Positions 1 through 6,863 of a stretch of DNA of 43,530 nucleotides are shown piece after piece; the stretch's first letter is position 1; the number at the start of each line of letters is the position of its first letter. This DNA is from an uncultured Methanobrevibacter sp. (GTDB lineage: Archaea; Methanobacteriota; Methanobacteria; Methanobacteriales; Methanobacteriaceae). Position numbers and translations under genes: made by a program. The DNA is taken from the NCBI RefSeq assembly GCF_902788255.1, contig NZ_CADAJR010000031.1, positions 1 to 43,530 of the forward strand, written 5' to 3'. The notes below the pieces were generated by a model, which was given only the letters and a program-made list of their open reading frames with translations, made no database searches and was not told where the DNA came from.

Positions 1-159
1 AGATTAATCCAAGAAAAAATAATAAAGACAAGTCCCTATTGGGATTGTCATGGCCTGCGGTGCGCGGGTATCGGCTCGAAAATATTAACATTCCACTCAT
101 CAGGGGGTATGTTAAAAAATCGAGAATCCCCAACTTCTTAAAAGTTGGCGGAAGTTCAA
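1..159 (+). ncRNA. omega-RNA-like right end of an IS200/IS605-family element (5' part outside window)
   Basis: The stretch ends in a GAATC box, a 7-bp stem CCAACTT/AAGTTGG (130-136 with 142-148) and a terminal TTCAA at 155-159. This is the arrangement at the 3' end of TnpB guide RNAs (omega-RNAs) of the ISDra2 type, where the RNA runs through the transposon right end into flanking DNA that acts as guide. A GC-rich, structured part lies at 50-85. An open frame covers 1-141 and ends in RESPTS, but I do not recognise TnpB in it, so whether a transposase gene sits upstream cannot be judged. The flank after TTCAA, starting TTAGAAAC, would be the guide. The same 3' architecture recurs at 38407-38693. 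The call rests on pattern, not on a database hit. Confidence 0.5.
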
Positions 160-290
160 TTAGAAACATATTTTATTGTTAAAAATATATTAGAATTTCT
201 CTAAATTATTCATTTTAATTTCATACATATCTGAAAATATCAACGGATTGGTCCTAAAAATATATTACATTGGTTATCTAACATTTATTT
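160..290 (+). promoter_or_regulatory. Presumed promoter region of the UvrA-like gene
   Basis: AT-rich spacer between the IS-type right end and the UvrA-like gene. A TATA-like AAAAATATATTAC lies near 256-268, about 25-35 bases before the start codon, so the transcript may be nearly leaderless. No clear ribosome site precedes the first ATG. Confidence 0.35.
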
Positions 291-2753
291 ATGTACAAGG
301 ATATGATAATCATCAGGGGAGCAAGGGTTCATAATCTAAAAAATATCGATGTCGATATTCCCTTGGGAAAGATTGTGGCCATCAGCGGAGTTTCAGGCAG
401 CGGTAAATCTTCTCTCGCATTGGGGGTGCTTTACTCCGAAGGCTCACGCAGATACCTCGATGCCCTTTCAACATATACCCGTCGAAGAATTTCACAGACA
501 AAAAAGGCCAGTGTCGATTTGATACAGTATGTTCCGGCAGCGTTGGCACTGAATCAGAGGCCTAACATTCCGAATATCAGATCAACATTCGGTACCTCGA
601 CTGAACTTTTAAATTCCCTCAGATTATTGTATTCAAGATGTGGAAACTATTTCTGTCCCAACGGACATATGCAGGAGCCGACTATGAACGTTGCCCGTGA
701 AATGCCAATCAAATGTCATGAGTGCGGTGAGGAATTCTACGGTCTAGGTGCTGAGGAATATGCATTCAACTCAGACGGTGCATGTCCGACATGTGGAGGA
801 ACAGGTTTCATACGTGACGTGGACACATCAAAACTTGTTTTGGATGATACAAAAACACTTGAAGAGGGTGCTGTGGCTGCATGGAATCAGTTTGGAATAT
901 CCTGGATGTATCTGGTTGCAGGAGAACTTGGAGTTCGGGTTGACGTTCCATTTAGGGATTTGACCGATGAGGAAAAGGATATCGTATATAACGGACCCGC
1001 CGTTAAGAAGTATATCAACATCCCATCCAAAAACGGCAAGCTGTTTGAGTTGAACGCAGAGTATCGAAATGCCCACAAGGCAATTGAGGAGGCATTGAAA
1101 AAGGCAAAAACCGAAAAGGGATTGACCAAAATCAACAAGTTCCTCACAACCAAGGTCTGCAGTGACTGTGGAGGGACCCGTTTAAACAAAAAGGCCAATC
1201 AAACCCTTCTGGGTGGAATAAATCTCTCAACTGCCTGTGAGATGAACCTTCAGGAATTGGTGCTGTGGATTCCGGAGGTAATTGAAGGTTTGCCTGGAGA
1301 GATGCAGCCAATGGCCGAGGCAATTGCTGAGGAGTTCATGGACAATGCAAATATCCTTCTTGATTTGGGCTTAAGCTACATTTCACTTGACCGTCCTGCA
1401 AACACATTGTCAACCGGTGAGCTTCAAAGGGTGCAGCTTGCAAAAACCCTGAGAAACCATACGACCGGTGTGCTGTATGTTTTGGATGAACCGTCAATCG
1501 GTTTGCATCCCGACAATGTCGACGGTCTGATAAGTGTTATAAGAAGGCTTATTGATGACGGAAACTCCATTATTCTGGTTGACCATGATATAAGAATATT
1601 GTCCATTGCAGACTATATGATTGAAATGGGTCCTCGTGCAGGGGCTGACGGCGGAAACATAATAACCCAGGGACCATTGTCTGAAATTGAAGATGACCCT
1701 GCATCACAAATCGGACCGTTTTTAACAAACTCCGAAAAAATCATCATCAGGGATAAAAGTGATGATATCTTTGAAAACGGAGAGATTTCAATCAGGACAT
1801 CTGAAATTCATAACGTAAAAGGATTGGATGTTCGCATTCCCAAAGGAAAGCTCACTGTGGTAAGTGGAGTTTCAGGCAGTGGAAAGACAACTCTACTTCT
1901 GGAAGCACTGTACCCTGCAGTTAAGGCGGTTATAAATGGTGAAGACTTGCCTGATGAGATTTTAGACATTGACTGTGGAGACATCAAAAAGATCGACCTC
2001 ATTGACAGCGTTCCTATCGGCCAGAATGTCAGAAGTACCGTTGCGACATACTCAAAGGTTCTCGATGACCTTAGACGTGAATTTGCCAAGCTGAGCGATG
2101 AGTATAAGATGTCCGATTTTTCATATAACACAGGTAAGCTGCGCTGTGAGACCTGTAACGGTACTGGTAGCGTTTCAATGGATGTTCAGTTCCTGCCGGA
2201 TGTGGAAATCACATGTCCGGACTGTGACGGTTCAAGGTATGACAAGAAAGTTGAGGAGATTACATATAATGGACTTTCCATCGCAGATGTCATGTCTCTC
2301 ACTGTCGATGAGGCGTTGGAGGAGCTCTTCGGTCTTGAAAAGGTAACCCGTAAACTGCAGAAACTGTCTGATTTGGGACTGGGCTATCTGACTTTGGGAG
2401 AAGCCACACCTAGTCTGTCCGGTGGAGAGGCTCAAAGGCTGAAGCTGGCTTCTGAAATCGGAAAGTCACAGAAAAATTCAATATTCATTTTTGATGAGCC
2501 TACAATAGGACTTCATCCGCTTGATGTGAAACGCCTGATCAATGTTTTGGATTATCTGATTGATAGGGGAGCTACCGTCATTGTCATCGAGCATGACTTG
2601 GATTTAATTGCCAATGCGGACTACATCATTGATATCGGTATTGATGATAACTATTGGGGCGGAGACATTTTGGCTTCAGGTTCACTTGAAGAAATTATCA
2701 CATCTCCAAAGAGTCTGACAGGCAAATATTTGGCTGAAAAGGATTTGTCCTGA
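291..2753 (+). CDS. UvrA2-like excinuclease ABC subunit A paralog (ABC ATPase)
   Basis: 820-residue protein with two UvrA-type ABC ATPase modules. Module I has Walker A GVSGSGKS (33-40), signature LSTGELQR and Walker B with VLDEPSIGLHP. Module II has GVSGSGKT, LSGGEAQR and FDEPTIGLHP. Zinc-finger cysteine pairs CHECG, CPTCGG, CSDCGG, CETCNG and CPDCDG are present. Canonical UvrA has about 940-960 residues. The missing part falls where the UvrB-binding domain should be, because the text passes directly from LLYSRCGNYFCPNGH to the AFNSDGACPTCGG region. That is typical of UvrA2-type paralogs, linked in some bacteria to tolerance of DNA-damaging drugs. A role in nucleotide excision repair with UvrB/UvrC is therefore doubtful. 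No uvrB or uvrC is adjacent. The start could be the ATG at 291 or the one at 303; neither has a clear ribosome site. Confidence 0.9.
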   Translation: MYKDMIIIRGARVHNLKNIDVDIPLGKIVAISGVSGSGKSSLALGVLYSEGSRRYLDALSTYTRRRISQTKKASVDLIQYVPAALALNQRPNIPNIRSTFGTSTELLNSLRLLYSRCGNYFCPNGHMQEPTMNVAREMPIKCHECGEEFYGLGAEEYAFNSDGACPTCGGTGFIRDVDTSKLVLDDTKTLEEGAVAAWNQFGISWMYLVAGELGVRVDVPFRDLTDEEKDIVYNGPAVKKYINIPSKNGKLFELNAEYRNAHKAIEEALKKAKTEKGLTKINKFLTTKVCSDCGGTRLNKKANQTLLGGINLSTACEMNLQELVLWIPEVIEGLPGEMQPMAEAIAEEFMDNANILLDLGLSYISLDRPANTLSTGELQRVQLAKTLRNHTTGVLYVLDEPSIGLHPDNVDGLISVIRRLIDDGNSIILVDHDIRILSIADYMIEMGPRAGADGGNIITQGPLSEIEDDPASQIGPFLTNSEKIIIRDKSDDIFENGEISIRTSEIHNVKGLDVRIPKGKLTVVSGVSGSGKTTLLLEALYPAVKAVINGEDLPDEILDIDCGDIKKIDLIDSVPIGQNVRSTVATYSKVLDDLRREFAKLSDEYKMSDFSYNTGKLRCETCNGTGSVSMDVQFLPDVEITCPDCDGSRYDKKVEEITYNGLSIADVMSLTVDEALEELFGLEKVTRKLQKLSDLGLGYLTLGEATPSLSGGEAQRLKLASEIGKSQKNSIFIFDEPTIGLHPLDVKRLINVLDYLIDRGATVIVIEHDLDLIANADYIIDIGIDDNYWGGDILASGSLEEIITSPKSLTGKYLAEKDLS

Positions 2754-2783
2754 ATTCTTTGGCCATTTCAGATACTATTGACT

Positions 2784-2818
2784 TTCAACAATTAACTTCT
2801 CCGTAGGTAATTGTTGAA
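2784..2818. repeat. 11-bp inverted repeat between the UvrA-like and OYE-like genes
   Basis: TTCAACAATTA (2784-2794) and its perfect complement TAATTGTTGAA (2808-2818) enclose a 13-base loop. A T-rich run follows, then a TATA-like TTTTTATAGTATAC at about 2828-2841 ahead of the next gene. It could be a terminator for the upstream gene or an operator upstream of the OYE promoter. The sequence alone does not decide. Confidence 0.4.
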
Positions 2819-2859
2819 TTACTTTCTTCTTTTTATAGTATACTTTCTAATATCTTACC

Positions 2860-3855
2860 ATGAAAGCTATATTTGACAATACAAAATTCGGTAATCTTGA
2901 TGTTTCAAGTCGTATAATCAGAAATGGTCTGTGGGAATCTCAGAACGATTCATCAAAAAACCTGACACAGGAAATCTTTGACAGGTACAAAACATTGGCT
3001 AAAAACAATGTTGGGGTCATTACAACAGAGATGATTTCAATGTATTCTCATGACCGTTTCAGTGACTTTACTCATTATATTAATTCTCCAATGTTTATAA
3101 AGGATTTTAAGGAAGTTGTTGATGATGTACATGACTATAATGTCCCGATACTTGCACAGATTGGTTTTGTAAACTGCAATGTCAACGGCAAGCAGATGAT
3201 GGAAGTCAACGATTTGACAATTGAGGATATAAGGACAATTCAGGCGGACTATGTGGTGGCTGCCAAAAAGATAATGTTTGCGGGCTTTGATGGAGTTGAA
3301 CTGTGCATCGGAAACAATTTCTATCTCTCAAGGGTCATGGATCCCTTTGAAAACACACGTGGCGATGACTATGGTGGAAATACATACAACCGTGTAAGAA
3401 TGATCATTGAAATAATTAAGCTGATTAAAAAGACAACCAATCTTCATGTGCACTGCAAGGTCAATCTCTATCAGGATAAGGATGATTCATTGGAGATATG
3501 TAAGATTTTGGCTGAAAACGGTGCTGACCGCTTACAGATTACCAGATTCCTCTCACCTCAATACTTCAGAAAGGGTCAGGATAATCAGGACATGCTTGTT
3601 GGCTTTGCAGATAGGGTGGCAAGTTCTGTTGATGTTCCAGTTGTTTTAGGAGGGGGATGGAAAGATATGGAAACCATGGAAAATCTGCTTAACTCTACAA
3701 ATATTGATTTCATTTCCATGCAAAGGCCTTTCGTTAAAAACCCCGGATTTTTAAGTGAATGGAAGAAAAACGGCTATGGCAAGTCAGAGTGCAGGACCTG
3801 CAATAACTGTTACTGGAAAAAGGAAAGCGTTTGTCTGATTGATTCGGACAAATAG
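2860..3855 (+). CDS. Old yellow enzyme family NADH:flavin oxidoreductase, single-domain form
   Basis: 331-residue TIM-barrel flavin oxidoreductase of the OYE/2,4-dienoyl-CoA reductase family. Typical pieces are the N-terminal NTKFGNLDVSSRIIRNG, the mid-protein GFDGVELCIGNNFYLSRVMDP followed by NTRGDDYGGNTYNR (substrate and FMN region), and the late VPVVLGGGW. The C-terminus carries C-R-T-C-N-N-C with a fourth Cys eight residues on (CX2CX2CX7C). This resembles the [4Fe-4S] site of the longer dienoyl-CoA reductase-like members. The FAD/NAD(P)H domain that normally follows is absent and the protein stops about 10 residues later. Electrons must then come from a separate donor, unless the protein is a degenerate member. 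The substrate is unknown. It stands alone, with a TATA-like box about 25 bases upstream. Confidence 0.85.
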   Translation: MKAIFDNTKFGNLDVSSRIIRNGLWESQNDSSKNLTQEIFDRYKTLAKNNVGVITTEMISMYSHDRFSDFTHYINSPMFIKDFKEVVDDVHDYNVPILAQIGFVNCNVNGKQMMEVNDLTIEDIRTIQADYVVAAKKIMFAGFDGVELCIGNNFYLSRVMDPFENTRGDDYGGNTYNRVRMIIEIIKLIKKTTNLHVHCKVNLYQDKDDSLEICKILAENGADRLQITRFLSPQYFRKGQDNQDMLVGFADRVASSVDVPVVLGGGWKDMETMENLLNSTNIDFISMQRPFVKNPGFLSEWKKNGYGKSECRTCNNCYWKKESVCLIDSDK

Positions 3856-3912
3856 TTTTTTTTTAAAACTTAAATATAAAAATTGTTAATATATTATATT
3901 GAAGGTGATTAG

Positions 3913-4743
3913 ATGGATTTCATAAGACAGACTGAAGTAATTCAATGGAAAGATGGAAAATACGAAACAATCAAGGAAAACAGTGTGGATGATGAATATA
4001 CATATCTGTTCATCGATTATTTGCCTCCAAGGAAATTTTCCACATATCCCAAGGATTTGGAGGACTTTGCAATTGGATACTGTTTAGGTGAGGGACTCAT
4101 CAAGGATTACTCGGATATTGAATCCATCAGGCTCGATGGGACAAATGTGCTCGTTTCAACAAAGCTCTCACATGATCCTGAAGAGGACATGGAACAGGAG
4201 GGCATAGTTCAGGAGAGAAAAGGCAACTGTGAACATGCCTGTGTTTGCAGGCTATTGGAATATCAGGGGGTAAACTCTGACAATGCCGGAGGGATTCGTT
4301 CCGAACTTAAAACCATAGAGCCCAACACCTCTGATTTGACAATTGATGCAACACAAATCATCAGGGATATCAAGCACCTGACAGATGAGGCCAAAATTTG
4401 GCAGAAAACTGCAGGTGTTCATGTTGCACAGCTGAAATTTGAGGATAAAATCATCATCCGTGAGGATGTAAGCCGTCACGTTGCGGTGGACAAGGTAATC
4501 GGAGCCGCTTCAAAAGAAGGTTATGATTTTAGCAGATGTTACATTTCATACAGTGGAAGGATGCCCGCTGACATGCTGATTAAGGTGATACGTGTCGGTG
4601 TGCCAATAATCATATCAAATGCTGCGCCCGCATCATCAGGTATTGATGTGGCCCAGGCGGGAAATATTACGATGGTCGGTTTTGTCCGTGACAACAGGTT
4701 TACAGTATATACCGCACCTGAAAGGGTGAATCTAAAAAAATAA
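3913..4743 (+). CDS. fdhD: FdhD-like formate dehydrogenase accessory sulfurtransferase
   Basis: 276 residues, the usual FdhD length. Family blocks seen: EDFAIGYCLGEGLI near 50-63; the C-terminal REDVSRHVAVDKVIGAA; the NAAPASSGIDVA stretch; and MVGFVRDNRFTVYTAPERV at the end. FdhD passes sulfur from a cysteine desulfurase to the molybdenum/tungsten bis-MGD cofactor of formate dehydrogenase, which fits a formate-using methanogen. Oddity: the E. coli protein uses a CXXC pair, whereas here the matching loop reads N-C106-E-H-A-C110-V-C112, so the spacing is CX3CXC. The ATG is preceded by AGGTGATTAG, a good ribosome site. It converges with the ThiF-like gene, with a 3-base gap. No formate dehydrogenase subunit is visible in the window. 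Confidence 0.88.
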   Translation: MDFIRQTEVIQWKDGKYETIKENSVDDEYTYLFIDYLPPRKFSTYPKDLEDFAIGYCLGEGLIKDYSDIESIRLDGTNVLVSTKLSHDPEEDMEQEGIVQERKGNCEHACVCRLLEYQGVNSDNAGGIRSELKTIEPNTSDLTIDATQIIRDIKHLTDEAKIWQKTAGVHVAQLKFEDKIIIREDVSRHVAVDKVIGAASKEGYDFSRCYISYSGRMPADMLIKVIRVGVPIIISNAAPASSGIDVAQAGNITMVGFVRDNRFTVYTAPERVNLKK

Positions 4744-4746
4744 GGT

Positions 4747-5511
4747 TTAAAGTTCATTTAAAGAAAATGAACTTAAATCAAGCAGGTCGAAAGTCAATAT
4801 ATTTGGAGCTACGGTAACCTTACCGACTCCTGTAATTATTTTATATGCCTCCATCGCCTCAAGACATCCGATCAGATTCGGAGTTGCCGCAATGACCGGT
4901 GGAACACCTGATGTAACGTTCTTCAGGGCATCAATGGTTTCATCATTTAGCTCTTTTCCAACAGAAGGCAGGTTGAACATTTCCTCGTAAGTTTTGTCGC
5001 TGTTTGGAAGGAATACGGTGATTTGGCCTAATGTTCCATGAATTGCGCCGTGAATGTATGGTATTCCTTTTTCCTTAGCCTTTCTGGATACTATGACACG
5101 GGTCAATACATTGTCAAGTGCATCAATTACGATGTCTGAGTCTCCAATGACTTTGTCAATATTGCTTTGGTCTACATGCTCGTCATAGGCGGTAACCTTT
5201 ACATAGGGATTTATCAGTCTGACCTTTTCCTTGGCAACTGCACTTTTGGAAAGGCCCAATTCGGCAATTGATGCCAATGTTTGGCGGTTAAGATTTGAAA
5301 GGTCAAATGCATCCTCATCGACAAGCACCAGTTTTCCGATACCCATTCTTGCAAGCATTTCAATTGTCTGTCCGCCTATTCCTCCACAGCCAATGACCGT
5401 GATTTGGGCATCCTTGAATCTTTCCTGTTCACTTCTGGTTACTATACTCATTTGACGGGAAGCTATTTCCCAGTATCCGTCACCTATGTATCTTGTTGGC
5501 ATGTTATTCAC
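4747..5511 (-). CDS. ThiF/MoeB/HesA-family adenylyltransferase without zinc or catalytic cysteines
   Basis: 254 residues of the E1-like fold. Dinucleotide-binding GCGGIGG is at 41-47, followed by LVLVDEDAFDLSNLNRQ with the adenylation Arg76, and later DIVIDALDN. Family members adenylate the C-terminal Gly of a ubiquitin-like sulfur carrier (MoaD, ThiS). MoeB and ThiF carry two CXXC zinc pairs and, in many members, a catalytic Cys. Here the only cysteines are in GCGG and in the IGCLEAME helix, so both features are missing. This suggests a HesA-like member that adenylates without forming a thioester. Ribosome site AGGTGAATAAC precedes the start. The first 8 bases overlap the end of the LarE-like gene, so the two are co-transcribed and probably coupled in translation. 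Confidence 0.85.
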   Translation of the reverse strand: MNNMPTRYIGDGYWEIASRQMSIVTRSEQERFKDAQITVIGCGGIGGQTIEMLARMGIGKLVLVDEDAFDLSNLNRQTLASIAELGLSKSAVAKEKVRLINPYVKVTAYDEHVDQSNIDKVIGDSDIVIDALDNVLTRVIVSRKAKEKGIPYIHGAIHGTLGQITVFLPNSDKTYEEMFNLPSVGKELNDETIDALKNVTSGVPPVIAATPNLIGCLEAMEAYKIITGVGKVTVAPNILTFDLLDLSSFSLNEL

Positions 5512-6520
5512 CTATATTTCTTCTTAATTTTGGTAGTATGTTCATGAATGCATTCAATGCATCTTCATAAGTCTTAAAGTCGTTTCCCTCAACCAATCCG
5601 TTTTGGCTGATTGCAATATTTTCTAATTCAATTTTGTTTTTGGTTTCATTAATAATTTTACTTTTGATTTCGGACATTGTATTTTCAAGGTTTATTGTAA
5701 ACGGCAGCCTGTATGAAAATGAACCCATTTCATAGTCAAGAACAATGTCCTCGTTATCATCAATTTGTGATAAATTTAATGCAACTTTTCTAAATCCTTG
5801 CCCTTTTAATGCATCATTGATTTCATTATATTTGCCGTCCCTTAAAATTTCACCGATGTCATCCACTTCAATAATACCAACTTCCCCATTGTCCCTGACT
5901 TTGACTATTTCACAGTTGGTATTGCCTAAAATGTAATCCTCACAGAAGCTGATTTTTCTGATTTTTTCAGGTGTTGTGGGGGTATTTGCCGCAATTCTTG
6001 TTGCAAGACAGGTTGTTGACCTGGAGTAAGGGATATTGTTTCGGTTCAGATATTCATGAATCTCTTTTGAAGTTAATCTTGCCTCAATCAAGGGGGTGTT
6101 GAATCCCTTTGAATAGGTTATCAAAATTCCCGGCCTGTCAATTACAAGATCACTTATGTTGTTTCCGTCACAGATAAAGTCAAAGCCTTTTTTGCGGGCA
6201 AGCTTTTCGATTTCATCATACATCATGCTGCGGCATGTGAAACATCTTTTCAGGTCATTTTTTAGGAAATTCTCATTTTCATAAAAATTGATGTCGATAA
6301 TCTCATGATTGATTTTAAATCTTTCACACATTTCATTTACATGATCTATAAAACCGGTTGGAAAGAGATGATTGTCAATTGTTATTGCTAGTGTGTCCTC
6401 TGCATATTTTGATGCCAGATGGGCTATCAGCGTTGAGTCCGCACCGCCTGAAAATCCGATGGCTACCTTTTCATCCTTTAGGATGTCTTTGACAATATTG
6501 ATTTTATCTTCCAGATTCAT
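5504..6520 (-). CDS. larE: LarE-like ATP-dependent sulfur transferase (PP-loop ATPase)
   Basis: 338 residues. The N-terminal PP-loop SGGADS (24-29) marks an N-type ATP pyrophosphatase. Family parts follow: ICDGNNISDL, then SRSTTCLATRI. LarE sulfurates a pyridinium dicarboxylate precursor of the nickel-pincer nucleotide. Some members sacrifice one cysteine; others bind a [4Fe-4S] cluster through three cysteines. The set C93-F-T-C96 and C171 matches the three-cysteine, cluster-type arrangement, so catalytic rather than sacrificial sulfur transfer is inferred. It is longer than the roughly 270-residue LarE norm; the extra C-terminal part (about 240-338) is unrecognised. It is first in an operon with the ThiF-like gene. 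LarB/LarC are not in the window, so the real acceptor could be another cofactor. Confidence 0.8.
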   Translation of the reverse strand: MNLEDKINIVKDILKDEKVAIGFSGGADSTLIAHLASKYAEDTLAITIDNHLFPTGFIDHVNEMCERFKINHEIIDINFYENENFLKNDLKRCFTCRSMMYDEIEKLARKKGFDFICDGNNISDLVIDRPGILITYSKGFNTPLIEARLTSKEIHEYLNRNNIPYSRSTTCLATRIAANTPTTPEKIRKISFCEDYILGNTNCEIVKVRDNGEVGIIEVDDIGEILRDGKYNEINDALKGQGFRKVALNLSQIDDNEDIVLDYEMGSFSYRLPFTINLENTMSEIKSKIINETKNKIELENIAISQNGLVEGNDFKTYEDALNAFMNILPKLRRNIGE

Positions 6521-6561
6521 TTTATCACATATACATTTGTCGTCTCAAATTTAAATATATT

Positions 6562-6587
6562 AAGAGCACCGGATTAGTGGTGCTCTT
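6562..6587. repeat. Perfect 9-bp hairpin in the leader of the larE-like operon
   Basis: AAGAGCACC (6562-6570) pairs perfectly with GGTGCTCTT (6579-6587) around an 8-base loop. It is unusually GC-rich for this region and lies 42 bases upstream of the LarE-like start codon. It would be in that gene's leader or at its promoter. It could be an operator or a leader-RNA structure. Confidence 0.5.
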
Positions 6588-6734
6588 GGCGAGTTTCTTG
6601 TTTTTGTTGGTAGAATATATATTAAGGAGTTTTGTTTAGACTCTACCTTCTGAATAACTTAATCAAATAACATTTATGCTTTTTTCAAGTTATTTTGTAT
6701 GGAAAAAATAGAATTGCTTTGAAATGTTAATTAT

Positions 6735-6748
6735 ATAACAATAGTTAT
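6735..6748. promoter_or_regulatory. Candidate operator ATAAC-N4-GTTAT upstream of the ATP-grasp gene
   Basis: ATAACAATAGTTAT has perfect 5-base arms and lies 115 bases before the ATP-grasp start. The same arm pattern occurs ahead of the amidotransferase operon (22084) and, with one changed base, at 22104 and 25815. In AT-rich DNA such a site can arise by chance. Confidence 0.3.
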
Positions 6749-6863
6749 TTTTTCCATGAAGTTAAGTTAGTACAAAATAATATTTAAATATTTTGAAATT
6801 GGATTAGTATTTTATATTAAAAAATGTATAAAATATTGTATATAATAATAAAATTTGGCGAAC

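Larger units (their letters stand above)
6521..6863. promoter_or_regulatory. Divergent intergenic region between larE-like and ATP-grasp genes
   Basis: 343 bases without a gene. It holds a strong hairpin at 6562-6587, a palindrome at 6735-6748 (both listed separately), and AT-rich DNA with several TATA-like runs near 6810-6850. Those near 6826-6850 could drive an almost leaderless transcript of the ATP-grasp gene. I see no tRNA or recognisable riboswitch. Confidence 0.5.

Noticed and set aside
1-141. Open frame in frame 1 at the window edge as a TnpB C-terminus
   Set aside because: It contains none of the TnpB zinc-finger or RuvC residues. The region is better explained as structured RNA, though the last codons might be the transposase end.
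6609-6647. GGTAGA ... TCTACC inverted repeat in the larE/ATP-grasp spacer
   Set aside because: Arms of only six bases with a 27-base loop in AT-rich DNA are expected by chance.
6521-6863. Riboswitch or small RNA upstream of the ATP-grasp or larE-like gene
   Set aside because: No known aptamer core was recognised. Only a simple hairpin is supported.
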